Source of the DNA: a virus
Reading direction: 5' to 3' (one strand)
Length of the DNA stretch: 31,884 bases
Virus record (IMG/VR): IMGVR_UViG_3300013119_000118
Location: 1-31,884 of that record
Shown: in pieces, positions 1-8,966 of the stretch
How positions within the stretch are numbered: position 1 is the first letter of the stretch
Layout of the letters: each line of letters starts with the position of its first letter
The notes under the pieces: model-generated
Told to the model about the DNA's origin: nothing
Databases searched by the model: none
Seen by the model: the letters and a program-made list of their open reading frames with translations, nothing else
Translations under genes and position numbers: made by a program

Positions 1-929
1 TTGATGGCGTGACTGCAACTGCCGCAGAACTTAATATTCTTGATGGCGACACGGCAGCAACAGCAACCACAGTTGCGGATGCAGATCGAGTAGTCCTTAA
101 TGACGCTGGTACAATGAAACAAGTTGCTATGACAGATCTTAACACTTACTTTGAAAGTGAAATAGATGCTCTGTCAAATCTAGCAACCGTTGGCACAATC
201 ACCTCTGGTGTTTGGCAAGGTACAGCTATCGCAGACGCTTACATCAGTTCTGCTGTTACTTGGTCGGCAAAGCAAGGTCAAGCAGATGTGTTGGATGATC
301 TAGCTACATTAGGAGCAAATGCCGCCGATAGTGAGTTTCTAGTTGGGACTGCTGCTGGTGCTCTTGCTTGGGAATCAGGCGCAACAGTACGTACAAGTCT
401 TAATGTAGATGTAGCTGGCACAGATAATTCAACTGATGTTACCATCGCCGCCGGCCTCGATTATATCACCATGGTTGGCCAAGAAATAACCCTCGACACC
501 ATTGACATTGGCGACGACACGAATCTTGCTGCTGGCACAGGATTAACATTAACAGGCGACACGCTAAGTGTAGATGCCGCCCAAACTCAAATAACGTCAG
601 TTGGGACACTCACAGGACTCACAGTAAACGGAGCACTTACGGGCACCCCAGAGACAATAACAGGCGCAGGTGGAGAAAATGCTTTATCGACCTCTACTTT
701 GGTTTCTATTTTAGACACATCATCTGGCCAGACGATTCTTTCGCTTGCTGCTGGAATTGCCGGACAAATTAAGATTATCACTATGTCTGCCCATGGCAAT
801 AACGCTACTATTGATGATGCAAACGTCAGTAATCAGATCTTGTGGGACTCTGCTGGCGAATCTGTGACACTATGCTACGACGGCTCTAAATGGAATATTG
901 TCGGACATTACGGGGTTACAATAAGTTAA
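1..929 (+). CDS. Fibre-like repeat virion protein, C-terminal part (5' truncated by window edge)
   Basis: The reading frame is open from the left edge: the codons before the first GTG at position 9 read Asp-Gly with no stop, so the true start lies outside the window. The visible part is rich in Ala, Thr, Gly and Asp and carries the element TAAELNILDG, which is common in phage fibre and structural proteins. The last 85 or so residues form a beta-rich domain ending in 'SVTLCYDGSKWNIVGHYG'. It resembles the C-terminal ends of the four virion proteins encoded at 11311-15349. The gene ends 11 bp before the terminase start. I infer a virion-surface protein such as a fibre or decoration protein. The exact location on the particle cannot be told from sequence. 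Confidence 0.6.
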   Translation, partial: DGVTATAAELNILDGDTAATATTVADADRVVLNDAGTMKQVAMTDLNTYFESEIDALSNLATVGTITSGVWQGTAIADAYISSAVTWSAKQGQADVLDDLATLGANAADSEFLVGTAAGALAWESGATVRTSLNVDVAGTDNSTDVTIAAGLDYITMVGQEITLDTIDIGDDTNLAAGTGLTLTGDTLSVDAAQTQITSVGTLTGLTVNGALTGTPETITGAGGENALSTSTLVSILDTSSGQTILSLAAGIAGQIKIITMSAHGNNATIDDANVSNQILWDSAGESVTLCYDGSKWNIVGHYGVTIS

Positions 930-940
930 CAAGAGAATGA

Positions 941-3900
941 ATGAGCTTCCAATTATCAAAACAACAGAGAGTAAAAGAAATATTAAAGTGTGGTAAAGAT
1001 CCGTCATACTTTCTTAAAACATACGCACGTATCTCGCATCCCCTTCATGGGTTGATACTATTCGATACTTACGACTTCCAAGATGAATTACTTAAAGACT
1101 TTAATGATTACCGATTTAATGTAATCTTAAAAGCCCGACAGTTAGGTATCTCAACCATTTCGGCTGGATACATTGTCTGGCTTATGTTATTCCACAGAGA
1201 TAAAGCAGTTCTTGTAATGGCAACAAAGTTTGCCACAGCCGGAAACCTTGTTAAAAAAGTCAAGAACATAATGAGAAATGTCCCTGACTGGATGAAGATC
1301 GCTTCTATTGAAGTAGACAATAGAAATTCATTTGAACTATCTAACGGTTCTTCTATTAAGGCGACATCTACATCTGGAGATGCTGGTCGTTCTGAGGCAT
1401 TGTCGCTTTTGGTTTTAGATGAGGCTGCCCATATTGAAAACCTTGAGGAGCTTTGGACAGGTCTTTATCCGACACTATCTTGTATTACTGGGGATACGCT
1501 TGTTTTAACTTCCAATGGGCCACGACGAATTGAAGATTTTCACATCGACAAACAGATTGGTGATTATTTTGAGATTAACAATTTGGAAGTCTGGGGCAAG
1601 AAAGGAGTCGAAAAGGTATCTCACGGCTACGTCTCTCCAGAAAGTGACACCCTAAAAATCACAACCGCTCATGGGCTTCAATTGGAAGTAACCTACAAGC
1701 ACCCTCTTTACAAACTCGCTTGCTCTGGCGGTGAGATGACACAAGCACATGATCTTAAGATAGATGATGCTCTGAGAGTTGATGTCGGGATGGACGTTTT
1801 TGGCACACAGCAAAATGTTGGCCAATATCCGATCACTAAGGATTTTGCCTATATGCTCGGCGGCTTTATTGCCGAGGGCTGGATAACTGGCACCAACGCA
1901 AGAGGCAATGGCAATACAATTTGGATTTCCAACACAGACGATGAGTTCAGGAGCGTATTTCTACAAAACAATACAGTAAAGCCCTTCATTCCAGATTTAT
2001 CTGCCCCACATAAGATACGCTGTTCGTCTGTTGAGCTGGCTGACTTAATGGCTGAGGCTGGAGTGGACAAGAAGTGGAAGTGTGACACAAAGCAGACGCC
2101 AGCGGCAATATTTGTGCTCCCCAAAGAAGAGCAGATGAGTTACCTATCTGGGCTATTTGACGGCGATGGATCTGTGACAACACGAGGAATAGTGTTAAGT
2201 TCAACAAGCCACAAGCTTCTTAGAGAGACTCAGCAACTTCTGTTGAATATGGGAATTGTTTCGAACATCACCAAGATTAATCGAGAGAAGGTTTTAGAGC
2301 GAGAGAGAAAAAGCGGAAGACTATTACCACAGGGTAAAAGGCTTCAATCATTAAGGGAGGCTTGGACATTAACTGTCCCTCGTTCATATTTTGGCAAATT
2401 TGCTGATGAAATAGGGTTTAGAATTGGAAGAAAACAGAAAAGGCTTGTAGAAATGTCCGAGCTTTATAAACAAGGCGAGGGTAAGTGTGAGACGGTACCG
2501 GTTAAGGAAATTAAAACTACAATAGAAAAACTCATCAGCACTAGCGGCAAGAGTAAGAGGTGGTTCCGAGAACAAGGAATTAGACTTGACAAGTGTTTGG
2601 ATAAAAACTGGAAAAAGAGGAGCGTTAATTACGAGTGGCTTTTCAGATTGAAAACTGTTTTCGATACGAACGATTTATCCCTTTCAAAAGAACATAGACA
2701 TTTCTTTTCAGAGATGCTTGATGTAAGGTGCTTTTGGGATGAAATAGTATCAATCGAAAAGTCAACCAATAAGACATATGATTTTACGGTACCAAGTACA
2801 CACTCCTTTTTGCAAAATGGCATCTTGGGGAGTAATACTGGTGGACGCTGTATTGCTCTCTCTTGTGTGACAAAAGATACCTTTATTTTTACTGACAAAG
2901 GCATTAAAGAGGTTTCTGATTTTATCGACGAGAAACAAAGTGGTGGATACGAAATTGAAGAGTATTCTATTCTTGGCAGAAACACTTCGCGCCAAGGCGT
3001 CTTGTTTCACAATAATGGCAAAGTAAAGACAAGAAGAATAAAAACTTGCAACACCTATCTTGAAGGCTCAATGAATCACAAGTTATGGGCATACTCAGAA
3101 AAGAAAGGATACGACTGGCATCGACTGGATGAGATGTCAGAGGGTGACTATATTTCTGTTCAATATGGAATGGATTTGTGGGGCAACAACGACAACGTGT
3201 CAGATTTTGCACCACTAGTCACAAAATCACACAAGAATATCTTCACAACAAAGACAATAACTCCCGACATTGCTTATGTCTTGGGAGTATATCTTGCAGA
3301 AGGTTCAGTCTATAAAAATAAAAATAAGAACGGGGATTGCGTTGGCGGTATGACGACATTCACTTGCGGAGATGATCTGACAGATAACTTGGAATCCATA
3401 GGTCTAATCGTTTCTAAAACAGATAAGTTTCATCACTGTTGTTCCTCAAAGACATTTGTTGAATTTTTAGAACACCTCGGATTTGATATATCTCGACATG
3501 CTCCTCAAAAGATTATCCCATCGCGATTGCTGGAAATGAGCCGAGAAAACATTATTGCGCTCCTACAAGGTATATTTGATGGCGATGGATATTCTCGCTC
3601 CGATAGGGGAGAGGTGGGCATAGGCTTATCGTCTTTGAGAATGATCGAACAAATACGAATTATCCTCAACAACCTAGGCATACTCACAGAGTATAAAAAA
3701 TACGAAACTCCACCAACGAAGTTAGTAAATGTGCCTTCAACACAGCATCGCTTATCATTAAACAAAGAGGAATCTTTAAAATTTTATGATACTGTTGGAT
3801 TTAGATTCAACAGAAAACAAGAGAATAAAAAGGTTTTATTGGAGAGCAATTTGTGCCGCTCAAATCCAAAGGACATAATTCCAAATTCAGTAGATGTAAT

Positions 3901-5245
3901 GAAGGAGATGTTCAAAATTTACCCAAAAGGAACTTGGAGTTTGTCGAAGTATCATGATCTTAACATAAGTGGTATCGTGAACAATAAAACAAAATATAAG
4001 ACAAATAATGTTTCTCGCTCGAATGTCATTAAAATGCTAAACATCGTGAGAGATGAACTTCCTGCTGAAACGAGAGAAACACTTGAGCGCAACATATCCC
4101 CAAACCTAAAATGGTGCGAGATAAAAGAAATAAAAGAATCGGAAGCAGAAACGTATGACTTTTCTTTACCAGACAATGGAGAGTTTTGGGATCATTCGGT
4201 GATCTATAATGGCATTTTGGGCCACCAGACCCCAAATGGTGTCGGTAACTGGTTCCATAAGACTTGCACTGATTCAGAAGCCGGAGTGAACAACTTTCAT
4301 TTAACAAACTTGCCATGGGACGTTCATCCTGATCGAGATGAAGGATGGTTTGACAAAGAAACAAAAAACATGTCTAAGAGACAAATTGCACAAGAGCTTG
4401 AGTGCAGCTTCAATACGTCTGGCGAGACTGTTATAGAGCCAGAAGATTTAGAGTGGATGTTGTCTAACGTGAAGGAACCAAAGTATCGTACTGGGTTCGA
4501 CCGAAACTTTTGGATCTGGGAAGACTATGATCCAACTTGTAATTATTTAATGTCAGCAGATGTCTCTAGGGGCGATGGCGCTGATTTCTCTACTTTCCAC
4601 ATTATTAAACTTGAAACATTAGAAGTTGTTGGAGAGTATCAAGGTAAGCCTACAATAGATATGTACGCCAATATGCTCAATCAGATTGGCCGAGAGTTCG
4701 GCAATGCAATGTTGGTAGTAGAGAATAATAATATTGGCTTTTCTGTTCTAGATAAGCTAGTTGAACTTGATTACCCTAACGTTTATTTTTCTGTAAAATC
4801 AACACACCAATATGTTGAACAATATCAGGCAGAAAATATGAACTCAGCGGTACCAGGATTTACTACTTCGATGAAGACTCGTCCTCTTATAATTGCCAAG
4901 TTTGAAGAGTTTATCAGAAATAAACTAATTAAGATATATTCTTCTCGGGTGATAAACGAGATGAAAACCTTTATTTGGAGAAATGGTAAGCCACAGGCCA
5001 TGAAAGGCTATAATGATGATTTAATAATGGCATTAGCTATAGGGTGCTGGGTAAGAGATACTGCTCTACAAGCAAGCGCCAGAGACTTAAATTATCAAAA
5101 AGCCTTTGCAGATGCCATAATAACGTCAAACACAACCGTGAATACAAGAATAAGTGGCCAATTGGGCTACAAAAAAGATAACATATTTGATAAAATGTCA
5201 GAAGCACAGAAGATGTACGAACAATACAAATGGATTATAAAGTGA
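941..5245 (+). CDS. terL: Terminase large subunit (gp17-like), interrupted by two inteins
   Basis: This is the ATP-driven DNA packaging motor and headful nuclease. The 1434-residue precursor contains two inteins (residues 181-632 and 642-1096); removing them leaves 527 residues, close to T4-type terminases (T4 gp17 is 610). The ATPase half has a deviant Walker A, 'LKARQLGIST', with the lysine shifted to the front, and a Walker B, 'LLVLDEAAHI' (Asp160, Glu161). The rejoined host sequence reads 'YPTLS-TGGRCIALS-TPNG', matching the ATPase coupling motif of gp17. The RNase H-fold nuclease half follows, with likely metal ligands Asp1207 (SADVSRGDG), Glu1261 (VVENNNIG) and Asp1359/1360 (YNDDLIMAL). 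Start ATG 941 has a weak AAGAG site upstream. No small terminase gene is visible in the window. Confidence 0.97.
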   Translation: MSFQLSKQQRVKEILKCGKDPSYFLKTYARISHPLHGLILFDTYDFQDELLKDFNDYRFNVILKARQLGISTISAGYIVWLMLFHRDKAVLVMATKFATAGNLVKKVKNIMRNVPDWMKIASIEVDNRNSFELSNGSSIKATSTSGDAGRSEALSLLVLDEAAHIENLEELWTGLYPTLSCITGDTLVLTSNGPRRIEDFHIDKQIGDYFEINNLEVWGKKGVEKVSHGYVSPESDTLKITTAHGLQLEVTYKHPLYKLACSGGEMTQAHDLKIDDALRVDVGMDVFGTQQNVGQYPITKDFAYMLGGFIAEGWITGTNARGNGNTIWISNTDDEFRSVFLQNNTVKPFIPDLSAPHKIRCSSVELADLMAEAGVDKKWKCDTKQTPAAIFVLPKEEQMSYLSGLFDGDGSVTTRGIVLSSTSHKLLRETQQLLLNMGIVSNITKINREKVLERERKSGRLLPQGKRLQSLREAWTLTVPRSYFGKFADEIGFRIGRKQKRLVEMSELYKQGEGKCETVPVKEIKTTIEKLISTSGKSKRWFREQGIRLDKCLDKNWKKRSVNYEWLFRLKTVFDTNDLSLSKEHRHFFSEMLDVRCFWDEIVSIEKSTNKTYDFTVPSTHSFLQNGILGSNTGGRCIALSCVTKDTFIFTDKGIKEVSDFIDEKQSGGYEIEEYSILGRNTSRQGVLFHNNGKVKTRRIKTCNTYLEGSMNHKLWAYSEKKGYDWHRLDEMSEGDYISVQYGMDLWGNNDNVSDFAPLVTKSHKNIFTTKTITPDIAYVLGVYLAEGSVYKNKNKNGDCVGGMTTFTCGDDLTDNLESIGLIVSKTDKFHHCCSSKTFVEFLEHLGFDISRHAPQKIIPSRLLEMSRENIIALLQGIFDGDGYSRSDRGEVGIGLSSLRMIEQIRIILNNLGILTEYKKYETPPTKLVNVPSTQHRLSLNKEESLKFYDTVGFRFNRKQENKKVLLESNLCRSNPKDIIPNSVDVMKEMFKIYPKGTWSLSKYHDLNISGIVNNKTKYKTNNVSRSNVIKMLNIVRDELPAETRETLERNISPNLKWCEIKEIKESEAETYDFSLPDNGEFWDHSVIYNGILGHQTPNGVGNWFHKTCTDSEAGVNNFHLTNLPWDVHPDRDEGWFDKETKNMSKRQIAQELECSFNTSGETVIEPEDLEWMLSNVKEPKYRTGFDRNFWIWEDYDPTCNYLMSADVSRGDGADFSTFHIIKLETLEVVGEYQGKPTIDMYANMLNQIGREFGNAMLVVENNNIGFSVLDKLVELDYPNVYFSVKSTHQYVEQYQAENMNSAVPGFTTSMKTRPLIIAKFEEFIRNKLIKIYSSRVINEMKTFIWRNGKPQAMKGYNDDLIMALAIGCWVRDTALQASARDLNYQKAFADAIITSNTTVNTRISGQLGYKKDNIFDKMSEAQKMYEQYKWIIK
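1481..2836 (+). mobile_element. Intein 1 of terminase, with LAGLIDADG homing endonuclease
   Basis: This is a 452-residue in-frame intein between host residues Ser180 and Thr633. The N-terminal splicing block starts CITGDTLVLTSNG. The block B TxxH motif is TYKH (intein His74). The C-terminal block is 'YDFTVPSTHSFLQNGILGSN' followed by Thr as the +1 nucleophile. Two LAGLIDADG motifs are present: LGGFIAEG (Glu132) and LSGLFDGDG (Asp229), so both endonuclease acids are kept. A basic helical region lies between the second motif and the C-terminal splicing block and could add DNA contacts. The penultimate residue is Ser rather than the usual His. The insertion lies just after the Walker B segment of the ATPase. 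Confidence 0.95.
2864..4228 (+). mobile_element. Intein 2 of terminase, with LAGLIDADG homing endonuclease
   Basis: This 455-residue intein begins at precursor Cys642 (CVTKDTFIFTDKG) and ends 'VIYNGILGHQ' before Thr1097. Block B is the less usual SMNH (intein His72). The LAGLIDADG motifs are LGVYLAEG (Glu146) and LQGIFDGDG (Asp241), so the endonuclease looks intact. The final residue is Gln instead of Asn, a known variant that still allows C-terminal cyclisation. It sits immediately before the STPNG coupling motif and only nine host codons (2837-2863) after intein 1. The segment GFRFNRKQ resembles GFRIGRKQ in intein 1, which suggests related endonuclease domains, but overall similarity between the two is low by eye. 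Confidence 0.95.
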
Positions 5246-5254
5246 GATTTTTAA

Positions 5255-7243
5255 ATGCCCCCATATAGAAAACAAGGAAAGAACCCAGCCAACAGTCAGT
5301 CAGAACTCTTTAAAGCTCTGACCAAGCTTTTTTCAGGCCCATTGGTGAGCTATCGCTCTCAGTCTGGCCGCCGACTCCGAAGACAACATTTAGATAAATT
5401 TTCTTCAAGATTTAAATCTGCCTCTGGGCAGCAGTTTAAGAAGTCTATTCATAGCCCTTTGAATAATCTTGCTACTGAGGCCATAGCCAACCAGAGGCGC
5501 ACAGAGCGTTACGTTGACTTTGATCAGATGGAGTATGAGCCTATCATTGCATCTGCTATAGACATCTATGCAGATGAGATGACCACCCATTCAGATTTGC
5601 GCTCAATGCTAAACATCAAGTGCCCCAATGAAGAAATAAAAGCTGTATTGACTGTGTTATATGAGCAAGTTTTGAATGTACAATACAATTTATTTGGCTG
5701 GTCGAGGACGATGTGTAAGTATGGAGACTTCTTCTTATATCTTGACATTGATGACAAGTATGGAATCAAGTCGGTTATTGCTCTCCCTCCCGTAGAAATT
5801 GAGAGACTTGAGGGCAAAGACACTACCAACCCCAACTATGTGCAATATCAATGGAACACAGCGGGAATGACATTTGAGAACTGGCAAGTGTGTCACTTTA
5901 GGGTTTTAGGAAATGATAAATATTCCCCCTACGGTACATCAGTACTAGAGCCAGCACGTCGCATCTGGAGACAACTAACGCTCATGGAAGATGCTATGAT
6001 GGCGTATCGTATTGTTCGTTCATCTGAGCGGAGAGTGTTTAAGATAGACGTTGGAGCTATTCCGCCACAAGACGTAGAACAATACATGCACAAAATAACA
6101 TCCCAATTGAAAAGGCATACGGTTGTTGACCCATCGAATGGTCGCGTAGATCTTAGATATAACCCTATGTCTATTGAAGAAGATTATTTCATTCCAGTCA
6201 GGCAAGGTTCAGCCACTGATATCCAAAATTTGGCCGGTGGTCAAAACACTACACAAATAGATGATATTAAATACTTACGTGATAAATTGTTTGCGGCAAT
6301 AAAAGTCCCACAATCATATCTTGTGATGGGAGAAGATGCTGCTGAAGACAAGGCGACACTTGCCCAAAAAGATATCAGATTTGCTAGGACTATCCAGAGA
6401 CTACAAAGAGTTATTATTTCAGAATTGACTAAGATAGGAATCATTCATCTTTATACGCTTGGCTTTAGAGGTGAGGATCTGTTGGCATTCTCATTACACT
6501 TAAATAATCCCTCCAAGATAGCCGAACTACAAGAAATAGAGCACTGGAAGGCAAAGTTTGACATTGCTGCATCTGCAACAGAAGGCTTTTTCTCTAGGCG
6601 ATGGGTCTCGGAACACATTTTTGGAATGTCACATGATGAGTTTACCAGAAACCAAAGAGAGATATATTTTGATCGCAAGCAGGACAGCACACTACAGGCT
6701 GTTGCCGAAGCATCTGCTGTGGCTGGTTCCGGTGGTCTCGGTGGAGAAGATTTTGCTGACGACGGGTTTGGCAACGCCGAAGCCCCTTTCGGCCCAGAAG
6801 AGTTTGGCCCAGAAGAGATGCCAGCCGGTGAAGCAGATATCTCTACGCCGCCAGAGGAGCCCGAAAGCTCATTACTGGCAATACCACCTGGCTCTAGACC
6901 GACCTCTCGAATAGCGCCAGAAAATAAAGAAGGCCACCTTACACCAGGAGCTAAAGGAAAGCGATATTCTTTTAAAAAGACAGACAGGAAGAAATCTGGT
7001 GCTCGTAGTAGGTCTCTGTCTAGACAGGCTGGCAAAATGTTACCCTCGGACATCCTACCAGGCGCAAAAGAACTATCTACTATAGGTTCTGGCATTTTCA
7101 ACGAACAACAATCTAGTTATAACTCAAGGGAACAAGTAGAAGAAGATAGACTATTTGAGGTCAATAACTCTATACGAGAACTGATAAATGATCTAAGAGA
7201 CAACGACAATAAGTTAAAGGAAACAGAAATTAATGAGAATTAA
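5255..7243 (+). CDS. 20: Portal vertex protein (gp20-like)
   Basis: The portal forms the dodecameric ring at the unique head vertex through which the terminase pumps DNA and to which the neck attaches. The 662-residue protein has a basic N-terminus, then the portal core: 'TERYVDFDQMEYEPIIASA' near residue 85, the DIYADEMT helix, 'FGWSRTMCKYGDFFLYLDID', a PPVEIERLEG segment, and the 'KVPQSYLVMGED' crown/clip region near residue 360. The C-terminal 170 or so residues are low-complexity, Gly/Pro/Glu-rich and then basic, making the protein longer than T4 gp20 (524). The gene starts 9 bp after the terminase stop with a poor ribosome site, so translational coupling to terL is likely. It overlaps the next gene by 11 bp. 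Confidence 0.93.
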   Translation: MPPYRKQGKNPANSQSELFKALTKLFSGPLVSYRSQSGRRLRRQHLDKFSSRFKSASGQQFKKSIHSPLNNLATEAIANQRRTERYVDFDQMEYEPIIASAIDIYADEMTTHSDLRSMLNIKCPNEEIKAVLTVLYEQVLNVQYNLFGWSRTMCKYGDFFLYLDIDDKYGIKSVIALPPVEIERLEGKDTTNPNYVQYQWNTAGMTFENWQVCHFRVLGNDKYSPYGTSVLEPARRIWRQLTLMEDAMMAYRIVRSSERRVFKIDVGAIPPQDVEQYMHKITSQLKRHTVVDPSNGRVDLRYNPMSIEEDYFIPVRQGSATDIQNLAGGQNTTQIDDIKYLRDKLFAAIKVPQSYLVMGEDAAEDKATLAQKDIRFARTIQRLQRVIISELTKIGIIHLYTLGFRGEDLLAFSLHLNNPSKIAELQEIEHWKAKFDIAASATEGFFSRRWVSEHIFGMSHDEFTRNQREIYFDRKQDSTLQAVAEASAVAGSGGLGGEDFADDGFGNAEAPFGPEEFGPEEMPAGEADISTPPEEPESSLLAIPPGSRPTSRIAPENKEGHLTPGAKGKRYSFKKTDRKKSGARSRSLSRQAGKMLPSDILPGAKELSTIGSGIFNEQQSSYNSREQVEEDRLFEVNNSIRELINDLRDNDNKLKETEINEN

Positions 7244-8063
7244 ACACAACAAAAAAAGAAACACTGCTTTCGTCTTTGAAGCGTTGGTGCGAGAAATAAC
7301 ATTGTCGGTCTTAAAGAAGGATACCGAAAGAAGAGAAAAGGTTACTGAGATAATCAGAAAATACTTCAAAAATGGGACTACTCTCAATACTGATCTTAAA
7401 TGTTATCAAGCGTTAGTTGAATGCCAAAGTCTTGATCGACAAACATCTGAAAAGATATTGCTTGAGGCTAAAAGGCAGAAGACAAACATATCACAAGATA
7501 AATTGTTTCTAGAGCAATCTGAATTAATACGTGTTATCAATCGAAGTATTTCTCCTGATTTGTTTAACAATTTTGTTCCAAATTATAAATCACTAGCCAC
7601 CATAGATCAAATATTTTCTGAAAAGATTTCCCCAAAAGATAGAGTGATATTAGAACACCATATTGTAGATAGCATGACGGACAAAGTTGATGAAGCAGCA
7701 TCTGAGAATGGAATTGATACGTTGACTTTGAACACTTTCATTAATAAATTTAATGACTCATATGCAACAAAACTACTTGATGAACAAAAAGAGATACTGA
7801 CGTTGTACATAACATCATTCTCTGATAATTCGTTGGGCTTGAAACACAAACTAAACGAAGAAATCCGAATTATCAGAACATCTTTGAAAGAAAAGGAAGA
7901 AATATCTATGTTTCTGGAGGACAGCGAGATGCTAAGAAAACTCAAGAGACTACAAGAAAAATTAGAATCATTTGCCACAAGACATATTGATGAGGAAGTA
8001 CTATTAACAATCCTACATTCACAGAGTCTAATTAAGGAACTTAAAGATGCCAATAACGATTAA
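7233..8063 (+). CDS. Conserved helical protein of unknown function between portal and protease
   Basis: The product is 276 residues, strongly charged and mostly predicted alpha-helical. It opens with a basic stretch (MRIKHNKKRNTAFVFEALVREI) and has a likely coiled-coil region near residues 205-245 (repeated Glu/Lys/Leu). There are no membrane segments or enzyme motifs. The start ATG overlaps the portal stop, with AAAGG about 12 bp upstream. The position between gp20 and gp21 is that of the prohead core genes 67 and 68 in T4, so a head-assembly role is plausible. I see no sequence match to those short proteins and do not assign a function. Confidence 0.75.
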   Translation: MRIKHNKKRNTAFVFEALVREITLSVLKKDTERREKVTEIIRKYFKNGTTLNTDLKCYQALVECQSLDRQTSEKILLEAKRQKTNISQDKLFLEQSELIRVINRSISPDLFNNFVPNYKSLATIDQIFSEKISPKDRVILEHHIVDSMTDKVDEAASENGIDTLTLNTFINKFNDSYATKLLDEQKEILTLYITSFSDNSLGLKHKLNEEIRIIRTSLKEKEEISMFLEDSEMLRKLKRLQEKLESFATRHIDEEVLLTILHSQSLIKELKDANND

Positions 8064-8586
8064 ACTAGGAGATGCTGCAGACAAGACAGTTACTCTAGAG
8101 ATGGATGTCAGAAAGGGACTGAACGGCGACTTGATGATTTTCGACCATAGTGATATCGATATTGTAATCTCCTCGGCTCAGAATAAAATAGTGGCATTCC
8201 CAAAAGAAACTATGTCGGATTATGTATATGGTGCTCAAAATAGATTGTTTGCTTTTCTTAGGAAGAGAGGAATAGTGATACCTGAATCTATACAAGGTGG
8301 CTCTTTTTGTGGGGCATTGGAGGCCGACTTACTAACTCCAATTAATGTAGAACAAGACGCCGGCAAGGTTGCCTTGGTTAATATCTCGCTTTTCATTGAA
8401 GACGAGAGGCCATATTTTGAATCTACTGAGGCTATAACCGCCATGGCCAACGACGATAAAATAGATCCAGAAAGAGAGACTTCCACCGAACTAGGTGAAG
8501 TTCCACACTCAACGAGACAAGGCTCTATACGCAGAAAGACTGGCAGAGCCTCGTATTCGCCTCTCGGCAACATACACACATTATAG
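8047..8586 (+). CDS. Hypothetical protein in the head cluster
   Basis: The product is 179 residues. It has a beta-rich N-terminal half ('GDLMIFDHSDIDIVISSAQN', then KIVAFPK), a central helix (YVYGAQNRLFAFLRKRGI), and a polar, basic tail (RRKTGRASYSP). It overlaps the preceding gene by 17 bp, a tight coupling. The TAG stop is followed 8 bp later by the start of the small membrane protein. I do not recognise the family. Context between portal and protease suggests a minor head or prohead component, which is inference only. Confidence 0.7.
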   Translation: MPITIKLGDAADKTVTLEMDVRKGLNGDLMIFDHSDIDIVISSAQNKIVAFPKETMSDYVYGAQNRLFAFLRKRGIVIPESIQGGSFCGALEADLLTPINVEQDAGKVALVNISLFIEDERPYFESTEAITAMANDDKIDPERETSTELGEVPHSTRQGSIRRKTGRASYSPLGNIHTL

Positions 8587-8594
8587 GAGATAGT

Positions 8595-8906
8595 TTGGAT
8601 TTAATTTATTTTATTTTAGTTGCCTATGGTTTAACTCAGATTTTAGTATACGGTAAAATATTCGACAGCCTCAGACCCACAACTGGCAAAATAGCAGAAG
8701 CACTAGGTTGCCCCATGTGCATGGGCTTTCACGTTGGCTGGATTTTATTGCTGCTTTCTCCATTTACAGAACTATTTAGTTTTGATATTACTATAACCAA
8801 TTTCTTTATCTTAGGTTGGCTTTCCTCTGGGACGTCTTATATGATGAATATGATAATTGGCGATGAAGGGATACAGATTTTTACAGGAGACGAGAAAGAT
8901 GAATAA
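8595..8906 (+). CDS. Small membrane protein with CPMC motif (DUF1360-like)
   Basis: The product is 103 residues with an N-terminal hydrophobic helix (IYFILVAYGLTQILVYG), the motif GCPMCMGFHVGWILLLL, and a third hydrophobic segment (NFFILGWLSSG). The Cys-Pro-x-Cys followed by Gly-Phe-x-x-Gly matches the pattern of small DUF1360-type membrane proteins found in phages and bacteria; their function is not known. The start is a TTG at 8595 with AGGAGA four bases upstream, and no in-frame ATG lies further upstream. Being a likely inner-membrane protein inside the head operon, it could link prohead assembly to the membrane, but that is speculation. Confidence 0.72.
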   Translation: MDLIYFILVAYGLTQILVYGKIFDSLRPTTGKIAEALGCPMCMGFHVGWILLLLSPFTELFSFDITITNFFILGWLSSGTSYMMNMIIGDEGIQIFTGDEKDE

Positions 8907-8964
8907 TTTTTGGACAGACAAATGGACGCTTCAGCCAGTACGCAGATGTTGTAAAGGAAGTTGA
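8899..8964 (+). CDS. Possible 21-codon micro-ORF upstream of the protease
   Basis: An ATG at 8899 with AGGAGA at 8885-8890 opens a 21-codon frame (MNNFWTDKWTLQPVRRCCKG plus one Ser) that ends at TGA 8962-8964, two bases before the likely GTG start of the protease. It overlaps the end of the membrane protein gene by 8 bp. The good ribosome site and the stop next to the protease start suggest either a real small peptide with two adjacent cysteines or a leader that couples translation of gene 21. Length alone gives no support, so confidence is low. Confidence 0.35.
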   Translation: MNNFWTDKWTLQPVRRCCKGS

Positions 8965-8966
8965 CT

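Noticed and set aside
6558-6914. 118-residue plus-strand frame inside the portal gene
   Set aside because: It is an alternate-frame shadow of the portal. Its composition looks random and no initiation site precedes it.
6451-7101. 216-residue antisense open frame opposite the portal C-terminus
   Set aside because: It is a shadow of the low-complexity Gly/Pro/Glu-rich portal tail, with no ribosome site or recognisable protein features. All supported genes are on the plus strand.
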